Part shown: positions 47,718 through 58,853 of the stretch, in pieces
Position numbering within the stretch: the first letter of the stretch is position 1
Layout: each line of letters starts with the position of its first letter
Origin: Amorphophallus konjac
Taxonomy: Eukaryota > Streptophyta > Magnoliopsida > Alismatales > Araceae
Direction of reading: 5' to 3'
DNA length: 64,000 nt
Assembly: GCA_022559845.1 (NCBI GenBank)
Contig: CM040120.1
Coordinates: 310,160,740-310,224,739 of the forward strand
Translations under genes and position numbers: made by a program
Notes under the pieces: generated by a model
What the model was told of the DNA's origin: nothing
Seen by the model: only the letters and a program-made list of their open reading frames with translations
The model's database searches: none

Positions 47718-48133
47718 AGGAAACATATAGTAGAGCTGTGATTGAGAAGTACGGGGAGGGAGACACGCAACAGCCGGAGTTCGATCCGGCGGAATGGGTG
47801 GCAGTAGTTGGCGTACCAAAGATTGGCCGACTATATGGTTTTGGGGAGAGCCTGGACTCTAGCGCGGTGATATCATCATGTGCGAGTATAGCCTCTGCCC
47901 AAACCTGTAGCAGTGCATTCAGTGTACCTCCACCTGCCCCCAGTTCCCAAGCCAGCGACGTCATATACATCGTCCAAAGAAGGATTTCTGATTTGCAGCA
48001 GCAGATGTCACGGCAGATCCGAGAAGAGATACCTACCCAGTAGGCAACCATGTTGCAGGCAATCAGTGGCCTCCTCTCCCAGGCGGGAATTCTCCATCAT
48101 GGATCCACCAACACCACGGCACAGGCCCATCAG
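47718..48133 (+). pseudogene. CACTA second gene, 3' exon
   Basis: After the Sirevirus and an acceptor (TTTCTAG), the exon reads ETYSRAVIEKYGEGDTQQP, FDPAEWVAVVGVPKIGRLYG and FGESLDSSAVIS. This is the usual sequel to the RTHKKKGTDQFV exon in Ptta-type proteins. A coiled segment (IVQRRISDLQQQMSRQI) leads to a TAG at 48041-48043. The frame goes on after the stop to a donor-like GTTTTTG at 48134. The stop stands where glutamine would fit. Confidence 0.8.
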
Positions 48134-48194
48134 GTTTTTGTTTATTATGTTTTTATTTTGACAGAATTACTCAATTACATTCATAATTAATTTA

Positions 48195-48229
48195 AAAACT
48201 AAGTTACTTTTCAAAAGTAACTTAGTTTT
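48195..48229. repeat. Perfect 35-nt palindrome
   Basis: Arms of 17 bases (AAAACTAAGTTACTTTT and its complement) are separated by one base. It opens the tandem array that follows. Confidence 0.85.
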
Positions 48230-48239
48230 GAAGAATTGG

Positions 48240-49430
48240 GAAAATTCGGGGTTCGGGGGTCTAAAATCTGAAATACTGGCCTGATCGGCGTGCCGATCGT
48301 TCCAACATGACTTGCGAGGTACACGTGAGTTGTGAGAGCTGAGTCAGCTGACGGATTACAAATCGGATATCTGGTTTGACCCTGACACTCAAATAACTCA
48401 ATTCCAAACTAAGTGTGTTTTCAAAACAAACTTAGTTTAGAAGGATTCATTTAATTCGGGGTCCGGGGGTCTAAAATCTAAAATACCGGTCTGATCGGCG
48501 TGCCAATCATTCCAACAGGACCTGGGAGATAAAAGAGACTTGTGAGAACTGGCGAAATCCAAATCGGATACCCGATTTGGGGCCGACGCTCAAAAGTGTA
48601 TTTTCTAAATACACTTAATCTAAAATTAAAGAAGTCGGAGTCCGGGGGTCTAAAATCTGAAATACCGGTCTGATCGGCGTGCCGATCATTCCAACAGGAC
48701 CTGGGAGATAAAAGAGACTTGTGAGAACTATCAAGATCCAAATTGGATACCCGGTTTGGGGCCGACGCTCAAAAGTGCATTTTGTAAATACACTTAGTCT
48801 AAAATTAAAGAAGTCAGGGTCCGGGGGTCTAAAATCTGAAATACCACTCTGATCGGCGTGTCGATTATTCAAACAGGGCCTGGGAGATAAAAGAGACTTG
48901 TGAGAACTGTCGAGATCAAAATCGGATACCCGGTTTGGGGCCGACGCTCAAAAGAGCATTTTCTAAATACACTTAGTTTAAAATTAAAGAAGTCGGGGTC
49001 TGGGGGTCTAAAATATGAAATACCGGTCTGATCGGCAAGCCGATCATTCCAACAGTATCTGGGAGATAAAAGAGACTTGTGAGAACTGTCGTGATTCAAA
49101 TCGGATACCCGGTTTGGGGCCAACGCTCAAAAGTGCATTTTCTAAATACACTTAGTCTAAAATTAAAGAAGTCGAGGTCCGAGGGTCTAAAATTTGAAAT
49201 ACCGATCTGATCGGCGTGCCGATCATTCCAACAGGACCTGGGAGATAAAAGAGACTTGTGAGAACTATCGAGATCCAAATCGGATACCCGGTTTGGGGCC
49301 GACACTCAAAAGTGCATTTTGTAAATACACTTAGTCTAAAATTAAAGAAGTCAGGGTCCGGGGGTCTAAAATCTGAAATACCGGTCTGATCGGCGTGCCA
49401 ATCATTCCAACCTACTCCAACATTTCTAAA
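48240..49430. repeat. 179-bp tandem array near CACTA right end
   Basis: The landmark CTGATCGGCG (or its variant) starts at 48281, 48491, 48670, 48849, 49028, 49207 and 49386, a spacing of 210 then five times exactly 179. Units share GGGGGTCTAAAATCTGAAAT, a 16-base dyad GATCGGCGTGCCGATC, and an AT-rich dyad near the unit junction. The last unit breaks off near 49430. Tandem repeats near the ends of CACTA elements are common; this one follows the last exon of the second gene. Confidence 0.9.
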
Positions 49431-49449
49431 ATTAAAGAAGTCAGGGTCC

Positions 49450-50945
49450 CTCTGGCAGTCTATTATAGAGCTGTTACAGGAAGTTGAAGGTTTATCGTAA
49501 GACCGCCAGAGGGACTAGAACGCTCTATTTGTGGTCAGCCAGAGATTTCATAGAAAACAAGTTGCAAAGTGTCTAGCGGTTTATCGTATGGCCGCTACAC
49601 CAGGTTGGCGGTCGAAATGTAAGCCGTTAGATCTCGTTGACAAGAACTTAAATAAGAAGAAAATATGTCTAAAACATATCATGTTTGGAAATCAACATAC
49701 ATAAACTTCTCCTACCATGATAGAATGAAGGATAGGCTACAATATGCATAGGATTCATATGTCATGACAAGAAGATCCCTTTTAACTTGATTAAGGTGGG
49801 GTTTATGTATGATTATTATACTAGATGCATAGACTCAAAACAAACATGAAATTCTCGGTCTATAATGCATGCAATCAAGTGTAACAAGAGGGATTTTATC
49901 CCTAGAATGATATTTTTGCCGTTCATGAGATGACCTACCTTTGTCCTAGACCTTTAACTTCAAATTTAAGGCTGGATGCTACCCCTAGTTCCCTGCACTT
50001 CTTGTGACAAATCAGAAACTTCACGTTGCTCTAACTCCTTACTCTCTTGACCTATGGACGTGAAATTTGGAGGGTAAGAAGAAGATACTAAGGGGAACAA
50101 AAAGTTCTAAAGGTTCCAGTTCTAAATACCTCGTTTTGGATCCCAAATTCCTTGATCTTCAACACCCCGTTGCACAGTCTCCTCGGTCGTTGTTGTGAAA
50201 CTAGCAACTTTGGGCGCCTCTAACTCCCGATGTGCTTGATCTCCTAGCACAAAATTTTGGGAGATGTTAGTCCTATGTATTAGGAATAAAAACTTATAAA
50301 GAATTTACCCGAAATAATGTCTCCTTACCTTAGTTCCACGCGAGCCAAACGTAGAGGTCGCGCAAGTGAAATCTAGGGTCTATTTATAGGGTTTTGCTAG
50401 GGTTTTACAGATTAGACAAATTTTAGAGTCCTTATTAACCTTAGGTTGACTTCTGAGAGTCCTTAATATGTTTACTAGTCCTCCCACTTCGGTCTCTAGG
50501 AGATAGAACATCAAAAATCTAATCTTTTTACTCTTTCTTCAACTCACGGAACTGACAGGAAGTAGCGGTCTAGGACTAGGCCGCCATATGGGCCCTAGCG
50601 ATTTTACGATAGACCGCCACTATATTTGGGCACCGAATTTTAACTTAATTCAAACTCTATTATTCATTTATCCACTTAATTATCTCTATAAGGAGTATTT
50701 ATCCTTTAAATTCAGTGAATAAGCTAATTAACCCTCTAGAATATGGGCCAAACTTCATGGGCTTGGTCCTTAAGTCCTTTGGGCTTTATTTAAATAGACT
50801 AGGTTAATTGGTTATCATACTTGGGCCTTAATAATAATTTATTTAACCCAAAAATTCATTTATTAATCCATTTTGGACTTTAAAAATTCCCAGAAAATAT
50901 TTAAATAAATTAGAAACATTTTATAAAATTTTCCACGGTATTACA
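49450..50945 (-). repeat. 5' LTR of Tekay element, outer piece
   Basis: Matches 457-1950, ending CACGGTATTACA. The part of the LTR matching 100-456 is absent, so the junction with the CACTA array at about 49440 is a deletion. A TATA motif on the minus strand is at 50381-50388. Confidence 0.8.
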
Positions 50946-53809
50946 TCGGGAGCCCGAGCGACTCTCGATGCTGGGACAGGGATGTCGAGGGTGATTCGAC
51001 GTACACTACGCCAGGTGGTGGTTCGAGCACAGCCACATATACCGGCAGAAGGCCTCCGTGATCAGGAAGGTGGAGGAGAGTCCCTTGTTGAGGGAGGATC
51101 TGCCTCCGATTGCAGTGGATGAGGAGTACCTGAGGACCCGCGTTGCTCGGATCTGTCGGGAGATCGAGCGTCTTGTGGAGCAGTGGCCCCGGAGAAGCCG
51201 GGGCTCATTGTCTAGGAGACGAGGCAACGGAGGGGCACTAAAGCCCCTGAAACAGGTGGTAACAGGGCGGCAGCAACCGGGGCGAAGGTGCCTCAACCGA
51301 GGGCACCTAAGACCTGGTGGGCCTAGTTCCTGGCCGACTGCGACTTCCGGAGCAGAGGTTCGTTGGACTGGGTGCTCCCCGACGGGAGCTTTGCCGACAC
51401 GGCGACTGACGACTGGAGGCGACACATCGATCACACGATCAGGTCAGCCTGGCCCGTGGAGTTTGTGTCCCAGATCGAGTGTGCCCGCACCCTAAGGGAC
51501 ATTTGGGAGCCCGTCGCGAATGCGGCCCGGGCGCTGGCGCTGAGATCGGAGCAGTTAGTGCCCTTACCATTGACCCCCTTCGGAGCTTCAAGTAAGGATT
51601 TCTTCTTTCTAGCATGCGCCCCTCCCCTTTTTATCTTGTCATTCTTCGGGTGTGTAATTGGGGCATCGTACAATGCCATGTTTGTTGGTAGGTTCTGTAG
51701 CAGAGGGAGATCACTCTTCTACAGAGGTGTCTTCAGGAAGCGGGGACGGAGGTCTGCAGCCCAGGCGGAAGCGCCCTCGTGTGGGGGCTACGGAAGCCGA
51801 GACTGGTGGGTCCTCTAGCGGACTTGAGACTGGTGAGCAAGCCGAAGCAGAGACAGCTTTGAGTAAGTGTCGCTTCGACCTCTTTACTCCTGTTTGATTT
51901 AGCCAAGGTGGCTGGCTAACCTTATCTTGCTGGATTTGTCTCTGCAGCTCTGTTGGAGACTGGTGTGGAGGCGGCTTTCTCGCCCCCTCAGGAGGTGGAC
52001 CCTCTACCTGAGGAGGGGGACGAGTATGACATCGATGTGGAGGGGTTTCTCCAAGTGATGGACGAAATCTCGCCTAACATCGAGACCTTTCCCGACTTCG
52101 AGTCATGGAAAGCTGCTGGAGGAGCCCGTTCAAGTAAGGGCTTCTAATGCTAGGTGTGAGCTGCGATCTCGCTTGCTTCCAGTTACTGACATAACCGTCT
52201 AGATTGTGCAGAGGAGGCAGAGGCGTCGGGGGCCAAGGCCCCTACTGAGGTACTGAGCGAAGCACCTGAACAGGCGGAAGAGCCAGCACCCACGGTGGCT
52301 AGTAGCTCTCTGGGGAAGTGTCCACTTGCTGTTGAGGGGATTTTCCCGTTGTTGTTGGACTTTTTCAGCAAGCTGAAATTATTGACTTGATTTGAGTTGT
52401 TTGTTTGGCAGGTGAGGATGCGGCGGCCAGCTTGGAGATGATCCAGGAGCTGGTTGACGTCGACCCCTCAGTGGTTCTGCCGTCCTCTACTGGCGAGTCT
52501 GGGCAGGTGGCTTCTGTGCCCCCACCCATTGTTGAGGACACGCTCAGTGGACTGCCACAGTCGCTGGCAAAGGTACCTATCCCACCTATGCCGACCGTGG
52601 TATCGGCTTGCACGGTGGGGTTGGTAGAGTCTTCCAGTGTGGGACCATCAGGTATGTAGTAGAGTACTTGGTCATTTCATGGTGGATTGCTCTGCTTTAC
52701 CCACCCGTGCTGAGCTTTCATCGGGGTTGATTGTAGGTACCTCTTCCCCTCTGGAGGAGGGAGAGCTTCCCCGGGACATGGCCCGGGTAGCAGGAGACGA
52801 GCCTGCTATCACGGCTTCTACTTGGGGCGATGAGGAGTTCGTCGACATTGAGGGGGTTTTCGAAGGGGACGCCCCAGCTGGTGAGCTTCTTGCCTAACAC
52901 CTCTGGCAAGGAAGTTATCTTCATGTGAGGCTGGATTTGGTAGTAGCCTGACTTGGCTTCTTGATGTATAGGTGTCTCTGATTTGCCTGCGGCCGGGGGT
53001 TCATCGGAGTCCTCATCTGGTTCTTCCGGCAGTGGCAGTGCAATGATGGAGACTGACAAGAGCTCGTGCTCGAGCTCTTCTCCCTCTGAGGCCTCTTCTA
53101 CCGGGGATGCCGAGATGGAGACAGTTTTGGAAGGTATATAGAGATCGTTCCCTCCTTCCCATTGCCTTTGGTTTAGGGTTTATAGTGGGGTGTTGATGCC
53201 ATCGTGTTGTGTCCAGGCCTGGAATCTGAGGGGGAGCGTGTGCCGGCTCCCGTCGAGAATGACTAGGGAGAGCCCTCCATCTCCCCGATGGCAACTGGGG
53301 ATGGCCGAATTATCGGGGAGGCCCTGCCCTCCCCGACTCCAGTGGGGGATGCCGTCGACGTGGGGGAGAGGTTACCCTCACCGACCCCGAGCGGGGATGT
53401 TGCAGGCGCGATAGGAGCCACACCAGGTGAGAGTTAGGACCTTTCTCAGGTTTTTCACCTTGTCTTGTCACATGGAAGTCCCGGATGTTGCTGATAGTTT
53501 GATGGGATTGTACAGGTCCTTTCGGTGTGTTGGCTGGGATGGGACACTCTTCCCTGGAGCTGGGGATCGAGTGGCCTACATCTGTTTCGCCACCAGAGCC
53601 GCTGCTGGACGCCAGCGTGGGTGTGGCCTTGCCCCAGTGAGCTCGAGGGTACCTAGGAGGCGACCCCCTGCCTTCTCCAGAGGAGCTTCGGCAGCGGCTG
53701 AGGGACTGCACCCAGGGCTACCACGGCCTTGGCTTCCCGCGGGAGCTCTGGATGTCTGGCTTAGCCGGCATCTGGGTAGAGTACCTGCGACTCCTGGAGG
53801 CTCAGAAGC
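50946..53809 (+). pseudogene. Multi-exon acidic gene of unknown function, cut at both ends
   Basis: The first visible exon (to 51591) has EEYLRTRVARICREIERLVE and WVLPDGSFADTATDDWRRHI, in two frames. Exons then follow at 51692-51862, 51948-52133, 52212 to about 52318, 52412-52651, 52737-52880, 52972-53133, 53217-53426 and 53516-53809, with introns of 80-105 bases. Acidic, serine-rich segments dominate (EEGDEYDIDVEGFLQVMD, SSESSSGSSGSGS). The last exon has LPSPEELRQRLRDCTQGYHG. A TAG near 53265 and a TGA near 53638 interrupt it, and one donor (near 52318) lacks GT. I do not recognise the family; it may be a plant-mobile-domain-type gene. It is cut by Tekay on the left and another LTR on the right. 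Confidence 0.65.
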
Positions 53810-56575
53810 TGTCACGCCCCGAGCGCGGAAGGAACCCGGAGATGCGTGACGAGTTTATATCGATCATGTCAATCAGAGCGTTAGTGTATTCAACACAAAG
53901 ACATAGTGCGCAAAAGTAAAGATAACCCAATCCTTTATTCAATCACAACCTCAAAAGTACTTCTATTACAATTCACTTAATGAAAGTGCTAAGACCCAAT
54001 AAAAGGAAAAGTACAATGGTTGACTTAAGAAATTTGAAAGATAAGACTAGTAGACGCTTGGATAGACGGAGAGCTCTAATCTCTTCACTCTTGACCTTCC
54101 CCATCCGATTGAGTCTCATCATCGGACTTACCTGAAAATAAGGAACAACACTAGGTGAGTGAATGCTCTGTAGGAATTATATCTCAAGAGCTAGCTTGCT
54201 TTAAGTAAATTACATGTTACATGAATGCAATAAAGCTATGCATGTTTGCGTAAAACGACAAGAGAGAGAGAGAGAGTATAACAAGAGATAATTGAGTGAA
54301 CTAGCAAGTCTTTCAAGAACTTATATCAATAAATGTCAAGATATTCAAGCAAGTATATTCATCATGTCATGTCGGGAATTTGGCTATCACTTTTCAAGCA
54401 AGTATATAAATACATGTTCCGGGTCACGCAAGTCGTGTCATGTCAAGTCGAGTACGAGATTATGGAATGTCTAATCAAGCTAGTCATGCACTTCGGTACA
54501 ATGCCATACCATGATCATTACAACTCCCATGGGCACTAGTACTTTTGGGTGCCCCTCCCAGGACCAGATCGGGCCCTATATGCGCAGGCATTGATCATGT
54601 ATTTTTCGACATCCACTATAGTTATAGCCAATGTGGAATTTCAAGGAATAAGCTTGTACGAACTTTTAAGGTAGATTTTGTGGAATAACATGTCAAGGAT
54701 TTGAACATGGGGTATAATGACGATAATAACGGTATAATCATGATTATCGATAAAACTAGGTGGAATAGGCTCCCTTACTCGGGTGCCATGACAATACGAG
54801 TAAGCACCCATATGAACATGGTCGTTTGTTCTTGTACATGATAAGATAGATAGAATTAGTGTCCATAAGTACGTCACACTATTCCTAAAGGATACGAATG
54901 ATATGGATTACCCATCCCATTCTTTCAAGGATATTCTCATGACACTCAAATAGCATGTCGTGAGGGCCGGTATACCATGTTTCTTTAGAGTGACATGGCA
55001 ATTAAGTATTGTCAAGGGTTTTAAGGGTACAACCAGCTCGGCTGCTTTGAGGGAATCCAAAGCTAGCGGAGTCTTACGGAGGTCTCCATGATAAAGTCAC
55101 CAGTCCGAAGGAACGGAATGTCCCGTAGAGGGTTCATCTATCACCGAGAGATAGTGGGGTAGTTGACAAAACATCGAGAAACATGGGACTATATTCACGG
55201 GCTGGAATATAGTGCCAATAGCCACGAATTTCAAATCAAGTTCCATTTTTAGTGTAAATCTGGAATTCATTTAAATCCAGGTTAGCATTTAGTGTAATTA
55301 AAACTTGGAATTCTTTTAAATCAAGTACGGCATCCAGTTTAAACAATTCTTGGAATTCTTTTAAAACAAGTCCAGCATCTAGTGTAAATAAAAGTTTGAC
55401 ATTCAGTGAAAACAGATCTTGGAATTCTTTTAAATCGAGTTTGACATCCAGTGTATACAGATCTTAGATTTCGGTTAAATTATGAACAGTGTCTTTTTCT
55501 AAATAAAATAAAATTTTCCAGGAATAATTACATGTTCAAGTAGAGAAAATTAGCAGGAATCCAGAACTATAATCATGTATTAGATTAGGTGTCCTGATTG
55601 TCTGTTATTAAAATTTGAACATATGAAACATCTATATGCTTGACAAAAATGACGTCTGCGTGTGCATGCGTTGGATCAAAATAACGCCCTGGGTTGGGTC
55701 ATTATTTACTGTGATTGTAGGAATCATGTGAACTGAAATCGGTAAATTTTCCTATACATAAATATCAATCTGAATGCATGCATGGACTGATTACTAGCCT
55801 TGTTATGCCAAACACTTGAGAAGACCTACCTTTTGGATGATGATTTGGTTGATATAACGTGAAGAATTTTGAAGAAAACGATACTCTGTCTCAACAGAGT
55901 AACGACTAGCCCGTATTGGAAGCTGCAAGATGAAGAGAGCAAGAGCAATAACGCAACAACCGCAGCCCTGGGAAGAAGTAGAGAAGCAAGTGCCTTTCCT
56001 CTCCTTCGTAACAGCAGGACAAAACCTCCAGAAGAGAACCCACAACAAAAGAAGAGCAGAATGATGAGAACTCCTTCGTTGCTTTGATGATCAACAGGGA
56101 AGAGAGGAAGATGAACGAGGCGACGATGACGAATTCCCCTCTCTAGTATAAACAGCAACGCAACAGCAGGTTGGTGTAAAAGAGAAAAGTAAGCAAGGAT
56201 TCATCGAAGAGGGTGGGTATTTATAGGGATGGCAGAGTTAGAATTTGTGTGGGACTAGAACTCACAGTAAGAGTTCTATTAGCATTAAAGTTTCCCACAT
56301 TTCATCTATTCCCTAAATTATTACTTCCCCAAACAACTACTATTTCCTAGTTCGCACCAGGTGTTTCCTTATTTTGGGTTTAAGAAAGACGCGTCCAGGT
56401 ATAAGTCACGTTTTTACTAAATAACGTCCATGTAAAGGTCATTTTTTAAAGGAATAACGCCCTGCACTCAGGCGTTATTCACGATTTCACGTTGATATCT
56501 AACGGTTGTAAATTTTGGGGGATTTTTATCTTTTTTATTTGGTGGGGTGTTGACATGAAATTTTAGGGGTAACAT
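53810..56575 (-). repeat. Second Tekay-type LTR (solo or truncated)
   Basis: The plus strand begins TGTCACGCCCCGAG, like the Tekay LTR at 17867, but the rest differs, so it is another family. A TATA box (CTATAAATACCC) lies on the minus strand near 56217-56228. The likely far end is AGGGGTAACA at about 56575, similar to the other LTR's end. No primer site precedes 53810, no polypurine tract follows 56575, and I see no target duplication. Hairpin-like AATAACGCC dyads occur inside. Confidence 0.55.
55215..55480. repeat. Short tandem repeats inside the second LTR
   Basis: Four to five copies of a unit containing CTTGGAATTCTTTTAAATC and CCAGTGTAAA lie in a row. The GGAATTC word starts at 55262, 55307, 55352 and 55421 (spacing 45, 45, 69). 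Confidence 0.7.
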
Positions 56576-57108
56576 TTTTCCATTTTTCTTGATTTGTTCA
56601 TATAATTATTTTTTAAAAATTCCTTTAAATCAAAAAGTGGCACTATTCATATTTTTTTTGAAATAACGACTTATTCAAAGTCATCTCTTATGAAATTGAC
56701 GTCCACGACCATGCCATCTTTTATATTTTGGTATTGCCTCACACCCCTGAAAGAAGCAAAATCGTGGTTATATCCTAGAAATCTTTATTAATATATCCTT
56801 CCTTATGCTATTTATACTTTATTTGATTTTTTTTCTAATTTAGAAATAACGACTTGCTCAAAGTCATTTCTTATAGAATGGACGCCCATCAATGTTGGCG
56901 TCAATTAAATTTTTGCTCTTTTCGTTAGCCTTCAAAAGACCGATATCGTATATATGTCCATTCTTTTATCCTTTATATATCTTTAATGTATTTAAATCTT
57001 ATTTATATATCATTCTCCCTTCTAATAAAGGTATAATATAGTAAATGTGGAATATTAAAATTTATAAATTAATAATAAAATATAAATTGACATTTTCTTC
57101 TAGATTTA
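56576..57108. other. AT-rich stretch, nothing recognised
   Basis: No coding region is seen. Two diverged copies of AATAACGACTT(A/G)(T/C)TCAAAGTC occur near 56661 and 56845, so it may still be LTR-derived. Its right edge is where integrase coding sequence begins. Confidence 0.4.
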
Positions 57109-57486
57109 ATGATTCTTAATTCAATTAAAATTATTTCGTGCAAAGAACTTAATCTCGATGAGTGTCGAGAGGTGTTGCTAGTCCAACTAGAACTCTTAGA
57201 TGAGAAGAGGCTTAACGCGACCAATCATGTTTCGGTTTATCAAAAGCGTGTCTCACGGTATTTTCAAAAGAAGGTCATTGAAAGAAAATTTCAAGTGGGT
57301 AATATGGTTTTGAAACGTAAATTCATCAGGTCAGCAGGTCCCAGGTCTAAGCTGCAACCTAACTGGGAAGGGCCATTCGTAATCAAGGAAGTCTATCCAG
57401 GTAACACATATCGTTTAATCAATGCGGAGGGTGAGGAATTGCCAAACCCGTGGAATGGGCTATACTTAAAACGTTTCTATCCATAG
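57109..57486 (+). pseudogene. Tat-type integrase C-terminal fragment
   Basis: The frame reads LNLDECREVLLVQLELLDEK, then YQKRVSRYFQKKVIERKFQV, GNMVLKR, LQPNWEGPFVIKEV and ends NPWNGLYLKRFYP before TAG. This is the end of an integrase without chromodomain, as in Tat and Ogre-like elements; compare PRTWNAAALRKFYF in the Tat copy at 8503. The catalytic core is missing upstream. The orientation is plus, so the minus-strand genes to the right stand in the same relation as the antisense gene of the first Tat element. Confidence 0.8.
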
Positions 57487-58853
57487 AGTCAAAACCAGTA
57501 ACAGCTCGATGGCAGGGTACACCCCCACCTGATCGCGAAAGGAGAACCTCGGTCCATCATCTCACACACTACACAACCGCTTGTGGTTCGGTTTTCTTCT
57601 ATTGCACAACACCGTTTCTCCCTTGGCCATATTTTAGGGGGAGGTGAAGGTCCTTGTCTTTCCTCTTTTTCGGCTGAAAATAGGGGCAAGTGGTGAATAA
57701 GGGGGCGAGAACTGATCTAGATCCCCCTCTTAAAGAGGTCTCAAATAGGGGCAGTCCGTTAAGACCTTATTCCGTAAAAAAAAAATAAAAAGAGAAGCAA
57801 GGAAAGAAGAATGACGAGGAAAGAAAAAGGGGCAAAATCAAAAGTCAAAGCTCGAAGCTCTCAAAAATTTAAAAGTCCCCAAATAATAAAACTAGGCATG
57901 GCAAGAGTGGCAGTATAGTTTCCCCGTGGGACGTTATGAGCCCGGTCGTATGCATGCCTAGAGCGGATGTAGGTTCGATAACGGACACAAAGCCCCAGCG
58001 CAACAGACCAGATTCTTTGAAAAGGGGGTGTCTTGGGAAGAACTCAAGCCCTACAAAATCTCTATACCTATCGTCAGCTTCACTACTGAATCTTTGTCAA
58101 CTTTCCAAGGAACGGATCCCACCCCGGGTATGGCCTCGGCAGAGGCATCGTTAAGCAAAGTTGACCCGGGCCACATGCGGTCCCCCTTTTTTCACACGTG
58201 CTGGATCTGGGAAGGCCGTAGCGAGATGAGGGGTTCCCTGTTGTTGGGCTTAAGCTGGTTTCAAAAAAAAATCAAATATTTCGAAACTCAAAAAATTCAA
58301 ATATTTCAAAACTCAAAAAAAAAATCAAATATTTTGAAACTACAAAAAATCAAATATGTCGAAACTCAAAACAAAAATTAAATATTTCAAAACTCAAAAA
58401 AAATCAAATATTACAAGATCTCAAAAAAGATTTGAATTCTTTCATCATATGCATCGCAGGCATTGCACTTTGTCATTATATTTTTGCCTATTTAATAAGG
58501 CTTACCCCCTTGACCAAAATCAAGAATTGGTAATTCTCTAAACTTGCTGTAGGCAAGGGGTTAAGCCTAAAATAGATTTGACATGTTTTCTTTATTTGTG
58601 TAAGCACAGGGGCAGATAGAAGATTGAAGACACAAATCAAGCCATGGACGCATATACTTCAAAGGTATTCAATCGCATCAGAGGAAGCCCAAAACTCAAA
58701 CTCAATACAATCATCAATCTTATTCATTCTCATATCAAACTCTAAGCATCCATCTCTCCATCAATATCATCATGAAAGATAAAACAATCACTCAGTCCGC
58801 CGCTGGGCATCCCCGCGGGGACGTATCTCTCTCAGCTCCCTAAGGTAAGCCTG
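57487..58853 (+). other. Non-coding spacer after integrase, with A-rich tandem repeats
   Basis: A purine tract (TTTTAGGGGGGAGGTGAAGG) lies near 57630. From about 58260 to 58430 there are six or so copies of a 25-30 base unit like AAATCAAATATTTCGAAACT. No coding region is recognised. Confidence 0.55.

Larger units (their letters stand above)
17973..49449 (+). mobile_element. CACTA (En/Spm) transposon, gene-carrying, right end lost
   Basis: The left terminus is CACTACAAGAAAAA at 17973, preceded by aac (possible 3-bp target site). Inside are subterminal repeats, a captured SNF2 fragment, a TNP2-type transposase gene and a Ptta-type second gene, both on the plus strand. A tandem array follows the last exon. 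I find no matching CTTGTAGTG terminus before Tekay LTR sequence resumes near 49450, so the right end was deleted together with the adjacent LTR part. About half the length is younger insertions. The element cannot move by itself. Confidence 0.85.
100..50945 (-). mobile_element. Tekay-type Ty3 chromovirus, split by nested insertions
   Basis: This is a minus-strand LTR retrotransposon. Element order on the minus strand is 5' LTR (start 50945, end 17867), initiator-Met-type primer binding site, gag, protease, reverse transcriptase, RNase H, integrase with chromodomain, polypurine tract, and 3' LTR starting at 1950. Two insertions interrupt it: a Tat element at 3534-14761 within pol, and a CACTA element from 17973 within the 5' LTR. 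LTR ends are TGTAATACC and GGGGCGTGACA on the minus strand. The chromodomain, the TGGTATCA primer site and the GACACG-type LTR end fit Tekay/Del chromoviruses. The flanking target duplication cannot be checked because the left end lies at or beyond the window start. Confidence 0.75.

Noticed and set aside
48281..49400. Possible CRISPR array
   Set aside because: Whole 179-base units repeat, including what would be spacers, and the setting is a plant transposon. It is a satellite-like tandem array.
53810..57486. Treating the LTR at 53810 and the integrase fragment at 57109 as one element
   Set aside because: The LTR is Tekay-like and in minus orientation, whereas the integrase is Tat-like and plus. 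No primer site or polypurine tract links them.
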